From contig CAZKTF010000130.1 of assembly GCA_964555565.1 (NCBI GenBank), forward strand, positions 1-10,130: a stretch of DNA of 10,130 nt, read 5' to 3'. This document shows, in pieces, positions 7,146 through 10,130 of the stretch. The position numbers were made by a program, and so were the translations under genes. Below the pieces are notes generated by a model, which worked only from the letters and a program-made list of their open reading frames with translations, ran no database searches and had not been told where the DNA came from. Position 1 is the first letter of the stretch; every line of letters starts with the position of its first letter. Source of the DNA: CAZKTF01 sp964555565. Lineage in GTDB: Bacteria > Planctomycetota > JAJSAM01 > JAKLKS01.

Positions 7146-7151
7146 AGGATA
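7146..7151 (-). promoter_or_regulatory. candidate -10 box for pyrE
   Basis: On the minus strand TATCCT matches TATAAT at 4 of 6 positions. Transcription would start near 7139, giving a leader of about 20 bases that contains the GGAGG site. No clear -35 was found, since that position lies inside the end of cinA. It would allow pyrE to be expressed apart from the upstream genes. Confidence 0.3.
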
Positions 7152-7165
7152 CCGCGGTCGCAGGC

Positions 7166-7987
7166 CTACCCGCAGGTCGTCTCGACGGCGAGGCCGGCCT
7201 GCTGGCACGCCCGCGCCACGGCGTCCGCGCAGTCCTCGAGGAGGGCGCGGACCACCTTCTCGCCGTCCCCGCGCGCCGAGAGGGTCACCCGGATCCGGAT
7301 CCCGGGCCCGAACCGCCGTGCCCGGCTCTTCACCCGCACCCGCGGGTGCCGCGGGGCGATCGCCGCGAGCATCGGCGCGAGGAGCGACTCGTCGTTGCAC
7401 GAGACGAGGACCAGGTCCTCCCGGTAGACCGAGGCGCCGAAGAGCGCCCGGAGGTCCGGCCGGAGCGGGCCCTCGACGATCCCCCGCAGCTCCTCCGGCA
7501 CGCCCGGGAGGGAGATCACCGTCGTGGCGCCGGCGAGGAGGACCACGCCGGGCGCGGCGCCCGCGGGGTTCTCCACGGGCCGGGCCCCGCGCGGGAGGAG
7601 CGCCATCTTCCGCCGCGCCGGGGTGAGCCCGCCCTCGGCGACCCAGCCCTTCGCGGCCATGCCGTCGTAGGCGGCGCGGACCAGCGCGAGCGCGGCCGGG
7701 TGCTCCTCCAGAGGCGCCCCCGCCGCGCGCGCCACGGCGGCGATGGTCCCGTCGTCCTCCGTGGGCCCGAGCCCGCCGCTCGTGAGGAGGAGGCCCGGGC
7801 GGCGCGCCAGGGCCGCCCGGACCTCGGCCTCGAGCGGCCCCGGTTCGTCCGGGGCGACGGCGGCGCGCGCGACCCGGCCGCCGAGGCCGGTCACGGTCCG
7901 CGCGAGGAAGTGGGTGTTGGTGTCGAGGACGTCGCCCTCGAGGATCTCCGTCCCGACGGCGAGGATCTCGGCCTCGAGGGCGGCCAC
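7166..7987 (-). CDS. cinA: CinA-like protein, MoaB/Mog-type domain only
   Basis: The 273-residue product matches the N-terminal part of CinA (competence/damage-inducible protein family, COG1058). Seen: AEILAVGTEILEGDVLDTNT (6-25), TSGGLGPTEDD (69-79) of the molybdopterin-binding-like fold, VENPAGAAPG (138-147), and LPGVPEEL (160-167), followed by the small alpha/beta domain to the C-terminus. In several bacteria this region has ADP-ribose pyrophosphatase activity and is fused to a C-terminal NMN deamidase (PncC). Here that domain is absent, and the gene ends normally, so this is the stand-alone type. The GTG start at 7987 is 3 bases after the stop of the eIF2B-like gene, with AGGTAGG just upstream as a possible ribosome site, so translation is probably coupled. 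The role is inferred to be nucleotide or NAD-related clean-up; the symbol is by similarity. Confidence 0.85.
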   Translation of the reverse strand: MAALEAEILAVGTEILEGDVLDTNTHFLARTVTGLGGRVARAAVAPDEPGPLEAEVRAALARRPGLLLTSGGLGPTEDDGTIAAVARAAGAPLEEHPAALALVRAAYDGMAAKGWVAEGGLTPARRKMALLPRGARPVENPAGAAPGVVLLAGATTVISLPGVPEELRGIVEGPLRPDLRALFGASVYREDLVLVSCNDESLLAPMLAAIAPRHPRVRVKSRARRFGPGIRIRVTLSARGDGEKVVRALLEDCADAVARACQQAGLAVETTCG

Positions 7988-7990
7988 GGC

Positions 7991-8935
7991 CTACCTGCGG
8001 GCGCGGCCCCGAACTCCGCGGCGGCCCCGGTCGGTCCGCCGGATCGCGGGGTGGAGCCGGATGGCCTGGAGCCGGGCGCGGAGCTCCGCGGGCTTCCTGA
8101 GGCCGTCCTCGGAGACGAAGGCGGTCACGGCGTCGAGCTGCGTGAGGTCGTAGTAGCGGTCCATGAGCCGCACGCCGGCGGGGCGCTCCCCCCAGACGTC
8201 CCCCAGGTGCTCCCCCTCGCGGTTGGGGTCGATGAGGTCGGCGGAGGGGAGCATCTTCAGGGTCCCGGCGAGGCAGTACAGCGGCACGCCGGCGCCCTGG
8301 GCCAGGAGCGCGAGCCCGCTCGTCCCCACCTTGTTGATGAGCCCCACGGGGACGACGGCATCCGCCCCCACGAGGATCAAGTCCGCCGAGGGGAAGAGGC
8401 TGAAGGCCGCGGCGTCCACGAAGGCCGTGACCTGGACCCCGGCGCCCGCGAGCCGCCTCGCCAGGATCCGCCCCTCCATGTTGGGACGGGACTCGGGGCA
8501 GAGGACGCTGAACCGCCGCCCCTCCCGGGCCGCCTGGAGGAGCGCCGCCTCCACCGTGGAGGAGCGCGAGTACACGAGGACCACCGACCCCTGGCGGACG
8601 AGGCGCGCGCCGGCCTCGGCGAGCCGCTCCCGCTCCTCCGAGGCCCGCTTCACGAAGGCGCCGAGGGCCCGGACCACGGCGGCCCGCGCGCCCGGCAGGT
8701 CCTCCGCCTCCTCGGCCGCGCGCAGGGCCGCGTCCGAGAGGTGGATGAAGGGCGCCATGGCGGGCTGGGCGTCGGCCACCAGGGCCCCCACCTTCCCCAG
8801 GCCCGCGATGAAGGAGCGCCGCGACCGCGCCCGGCTGTTCTCCGCGTGCTCCCTGAGGACCCGCGCGCCGCGCAGGAGGAGCTCCGTCGCGCCGGAGAGG
8901 GAGTCGGAGCGGATCGCGCTCACGGGGTCGGTCAT
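7991..8935 (-). CDS. eIF2B alpha/beta/delta-like family protein (isomerase-type fold)
   Basis: The 314-residue product belongs to the family that joins eIF2B regulatory subunits, methylthioribose-1-phosphate isomerase (MtnA) and ribose-1,5-bisphosphate isomerase. An alpha-helical N-terminal half (to about 115) is followed by a Rossmann-like domain with VVLVYSRSSTVEAAL (118-132), CPESRPNMEGR (146-156), GADAV (190-194), INKVGTSGLAL (200-210) and YYDLT (261-265). D192 matches the catalytic Asp of the isomerases. The catalytic Cys position, by comparison from memory with 'THCHSS', appears to be S123 in VYSRSS, as in non-catalytic eIF2B subunits. The C-terminus is very basic (Arg-rich, about 299-314). 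Bacteria lack eIF2, so a translation-factor role is unlikely; a sugar-phosphate or nucleotide-sensing role is inferred from cinA and pyrE behind it. ATG 8935 is preceded by a run of C (on the coding strand) and no SD. Confidence 0.85.
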   Translation of the reverse strand: MTDPVSAIRSDSLSGATELLLRGARVLREHAENSRARSRRSFIAGLGKVGALVADAQPAMAPFIHLSDAALRAAEEAEDLPGARAAVVRALGAFVKRASEERERLAEAGARLVRQGSVVLVYSRSSTVEAALLQAAREGRRFSVLCPESRPNMEGRILARRLAGAGVQVTAFVDAAAFSLFPSADLILVGADAVVPVGLINKVGTSGLALLAQGAGVPLYCLAGTLKMLPSADLIDPNREGEHLGDVWGERPAGVRLMDRYYDLTQLDAVTAFVSEDGLRKPAELRARLQAIRLHPAIRRTDRGRRGVRGRARR

Positions 8936-8945
8936 GGGGGGGACG

Positions 8946-8951
8946 ATCCTA
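8946..8951 (-). promoter_or_regulatory. candidate -10 box for the eIF2B-like/cinA/pyrE operon
   Basis: On the minus strand TAGGAT (4 of 6 matches to TATAAT) ends 10 bases before the ATG at 8935. The intervening bases are CGT followed by seven C, so no Shine-Dalgarno site exists and the transcript would be leaderless or have a leader of a few bases. The same hexamer at almost the same distance precedes the divergent ppsR gene. The -35 region is unclear. Confidence 0.4.
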
Positions 8952-8992
8952 CGTGGGGCGCGGGGGCGCGGTGAGCGGAAAGAGCGGGGACC

Positions 8993-9016
8993 CGCGTCCG
9001 CGGCTCCGCCGACGCG
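8993..9016. promoter_or_regulatory. weak inverted repeat in the divergent promoter region
   Basis: CGCGTC at 8993-8998 and GACGCG at 9011-9016 form a perfect 6-base inverted repeat with a 12-base spacer. Outer ACCCG (8990-8994) and CGGGT (9021-9025) are also complementary. It lies between two divergent candidate promoters and could be an operator. In sequence this GC-rich such repeats arise by chance, so this is only a pointer. Confidence 0.15.
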
Positions 9017-9023
9017 AGAACGG

Positions 9024-9053
9024 GTGACCGCCTCCCTTCCTTTCCTTTAGGAT
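9024..9053 (+). promoter_or_regulatory. candidate promoter for ppsR
   Basis: GTGACC (9024-9029, 4 of 6 to the -35 consensus), an 18-base spacer with a pyrimidine-rich tract, and TAGGAT (9048-9053, 4 of 6 to the -10) form a reasonable sigma70-type promoter. The -10 ends 9 bases before the ATG at 9063, giving a leader of about three bases or none. No SD is visible. Confidence 0.45.
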
Positions 9054-9062
9054 CCGCGCGCC

Positions 9063-9905
9063 ATGGCCGCGGACCCCCTCCACATCTTCATCGTGTCGGA
9101 CGGGACGGGGGCGACGGGGGCCGCGCTCGTCAAGGCCGGGCTCGTCCTGTTCCGCGGGCAGCGGGCGTTCTCCGAGGACGTCGTGATGACCCGCTTCCCG
9201 AACACGCGCAGCCTCGGGATGCTGGAGCGGGTGCTCGAGCGCGCCTCGCAGGAGCGGGCCTTCGTCGTGCACACCTTCGGCTCCGACCAGCTCCGGGAGC
9301 AGGTGGAGAAGGGGGCGAAGAGCCGGGGGGTCCCCACCGCCGACGTGATCGGCCCGCTCATCCAGTCCTTCGCGAAGTTCCTCCACATGCGCCCCGAGTC
9401 GAAGTCCGGCATCCTCCACCAGGTGGACGAGGACTACTTCCGCCGGATCGACGCGGTCGAGTTCGCCGTGATGCACGACGACAGCAAGGCCACCGCGGGG
9501 CTCCCCTTCGCGGACGTCGTCCTCGTCGGGATCTCGCGGACGGGGAAGACGCCGCTGGCGGTCTACCTCGCGCTGGAGGGGTGGCGGGTGGCGAACGTGG
9601 CCCTCGTCCCGGGGCAGGACCTCCCGAAGGAGATCGAACAGGTGGACCCGCGCCGCATCGTCGGGCTCGTGATCGAGCCGGACCGCCTGGCCGAGATCCG
9701 CACCTCGCGCCTGAGGCACCTGGGGCAGGCCCGGACCGACTACGACGACCTGGAGCGCATCGGCGAGGAGATCCGCTGGAGCCGGCAGCTGTTCCGCCAG
9801 CGCGGCTGGCCGGTGATCGACACGACGGCCAAGTCCATCGAGGAATCGGCCAACGCGGTCCTCGACAGGGTGATCGGGGCCGACCGGCGGCTGAAGGAGC
9901 TGTGA
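9063..9905 (+). CDS. ppsR: PPDK/PEP synthase regulatory kinase/phosphorylase (DUF299)
   Basis: The 280-residue product matches the bifunctional regulators of pyruvate phosphate dikinase or PEP synthase. These phosphorylate a Thr next to the catalytic His of the target using ADP, switching it off, and remove the phosphate with Pi to switch it on, thus gating pyruvate-to-PEP flux. Evidence: IFIVSDGTGATG near the N-terminus (8-19), MHDDS (137-141), the P-loop VGISRTGKTPLAVYLALEG (155-173), and conserved GLVIEPDRLAEIR in the C-terminal half. Length is typical. Sequence alone does not separate the PPDK-directed (PDRP) from the PEP synthase-directed (PSRP) form, and no target gene is in the window, so the symbol is provisional. 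ATG 9063 begins just before the conserved strand and follows a candidate promoter. Its TGA overlaps the GTG of the next gene by 4 bases. Confidence 0.92.
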   Translation: MAADPLHIFIVSDGTGATGAALVKAGLVLFRGQRAFSEDVVMTRFPNTRSLGMLERVLERASQERAFVVHTFGSDQLREQVEKGAKSRGVPTADVIGPLIQSFAKFLHMRPESKSGILHQVDEDYFRRIDAVEFAVMHDDSKATAGLPFADVVLVGISRTGKTPLAVYLALEGWRVANVALVPGQDLPKEIEQVDPRRIVGLVIEPDRLAEIRTSRLRHLGQARTDYDDLERIGEEIRWSRQLFRQRGWPVIDTTAKSIEESANAVLDRVIGADRRLKEL

Positions 9906-10130
9906 CGGCCGCCCTTTGCCGCGCGGCGCTGCTGGGGCTGGCGGCCGCGGCCGCGGCCTGCACCACGGTCGTCGTCCGCGAGCCGACGCTGGAGCGCTCC
10001 CTCGCCGCGGCGCTCGAGGGGCGCCGCCTGGACGCCGTCGCGGGGCGCGTCCTCCACTTCCGGGACGGGCTCCTCGGGGAGGGCGCAGACCTCGGCCGGC
10101 TCGACCGCCGGGAGCGCGCGGCCGCGGCCC
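9902..10130 (+). CDS. Probable lipoprotein, N-terminal part (runs off the window)
   Basis: A frame starts at GTG 9902, in a GTGA overlap with the ppsR stop, and stays open to the window end (76 codons seen). The N-terminus is a short basic segment, then a hydrophobic core LLGLAAAAAAC with Cys at residue 20 followed by TT, which looks like a lipoprotein signal peptide. The lipobox is not ideal because position -3 is Ala rather than Leu. After it comes VVVREPTLERSLAAALEG, then a charged helical stretch rich in Arg, Asp and Leu. The product is not recognised. The coupling to ppsR implies co-expression, but nothing visible ties it functionally to PEP metabolism. The poly-Ala stretch comes from three tandem GCGGCC units (9941-9958). 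Confidence 0.6.
   Translation, partial: MTAALCRAALLGLAAAAAACTTVVVREPTLERSLAAALEGRRLDAVAGRVLHFRDGLLGEGADLGRLDRRERAAAA

Noticed and set aside
4833..7400. A minus-strand open frame of about 855 codons opposite nrdJ and across pyrE.
   Set aside because: Same reasons: Arg/Gly/Pro-rich composition, no recognisable motif, and conflict with nrdJ and pyrE, whose catalytic motifs are clear.
8936..8942. A seven-G run before the eIF2B-like gene as a regulatory G-tract or quadruplex.
   Set aside because: Only one uninterrupted run sits close by, without the four spaced G-runs needed, and G-runs are common throughout this sequence.
5036..8974. A plus-strand open frame of about 1,300 codons crossing nrdJ and the whole minus-strand operon.
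   Set aside because: Its translation is Arg/Pro/Gly-rich low complexity with no domain, and it overlaps four well-supported genes. Long spurious frames are expected at this GC content because stop codons are rare.
9941..9958. Three tandem GCGGCC units as a simple repeat.
   Set aside because: They simply encode alanines in the signal-peptide core of the lipoprotein-like gene; too short to call a variable repeat from one sequence.

Overview
The window is very GC-rich bacterial chromosome (roughly 70-75% by eye), densely coded, with G/C in almost every third codon position and several GTG starts. No rRNA, tRNA, insertion sequence, CRISPR array or phage gene was seen. The gene content (a B12-dependent ribonucleotide reductase, a bacterial eIF2B-like protein, a PPDK/PEP-synthase regulator, and secreted amidohydrolases in tandem) fits a free-living high-GC lineage of the Myxococcota, Planctomycetota, Acidobacteriota or candidate-phylum kind. 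I cannot place it more closely from the sequence alone.

Layout. (1) Positions 1-191 hold the 3' end of an unidentified gene, possibly a winged-helix protein. (2) Positions 246-3734 are a plus-strand operon: a secreted metal-dependent amidohydrolase; an overlapping paralog in which every metal-ligand position I can align has been replaced (a likely pseudoenzyme); and an M55/DppA-type D-aminopeptidase. Together they suggest peptide or amide breakdown, with extracytoplasmic and cytoplasmic steps. (3) Positions 3758-4756 encode a membrane-anchored HlyD/RND-type periplasmic adaptor with no transporter beside it. (4) Positions 4782-6518 encode a class II (adenosylcobalamin-dependent) ribonucleotide reductase with the catalytic cysteines present but without the usual cysteine-rich C-terminal tail. 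(5) Positions 6569-8935, on the minus strand, form an apparent operon in the order eIF2B-like protein, stand-alone CinA (MoaB-like) domain protein, and orotate phosphoribosyltransferase PyrE. This is a ribose-phosphate/nucleotide theme. (6) Positions 9063-9905 encode the PPDK/PEP-synthase regulatory kinase/phosphorylase (DUF299), divergent from the minus-strand operon. Its stop overlaps the start of a probable lipoprotein that runs off the window at 10130.

Across the window, five genes that could start a transcript have a -10-like hexamer only 6-10 nt before the start codon and no clear Shine-Dalgarno site, which suggests leaderless mRNAs. pyrE, in contrast, has a strong GGAGG site. Internal operon genes are coupled by ATGA/GTGA overlaps or very short gaps. 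No intergenic stretch exceeds 127 bases.

I see no defence island or clearly new multi-gene machine. The best leads are the catalytic/degenerate amidohydrolase pair, the eIF2B-like protein lacking the isomerase cysteine, the tail-less NrdJ, and the leaderless start pattern.
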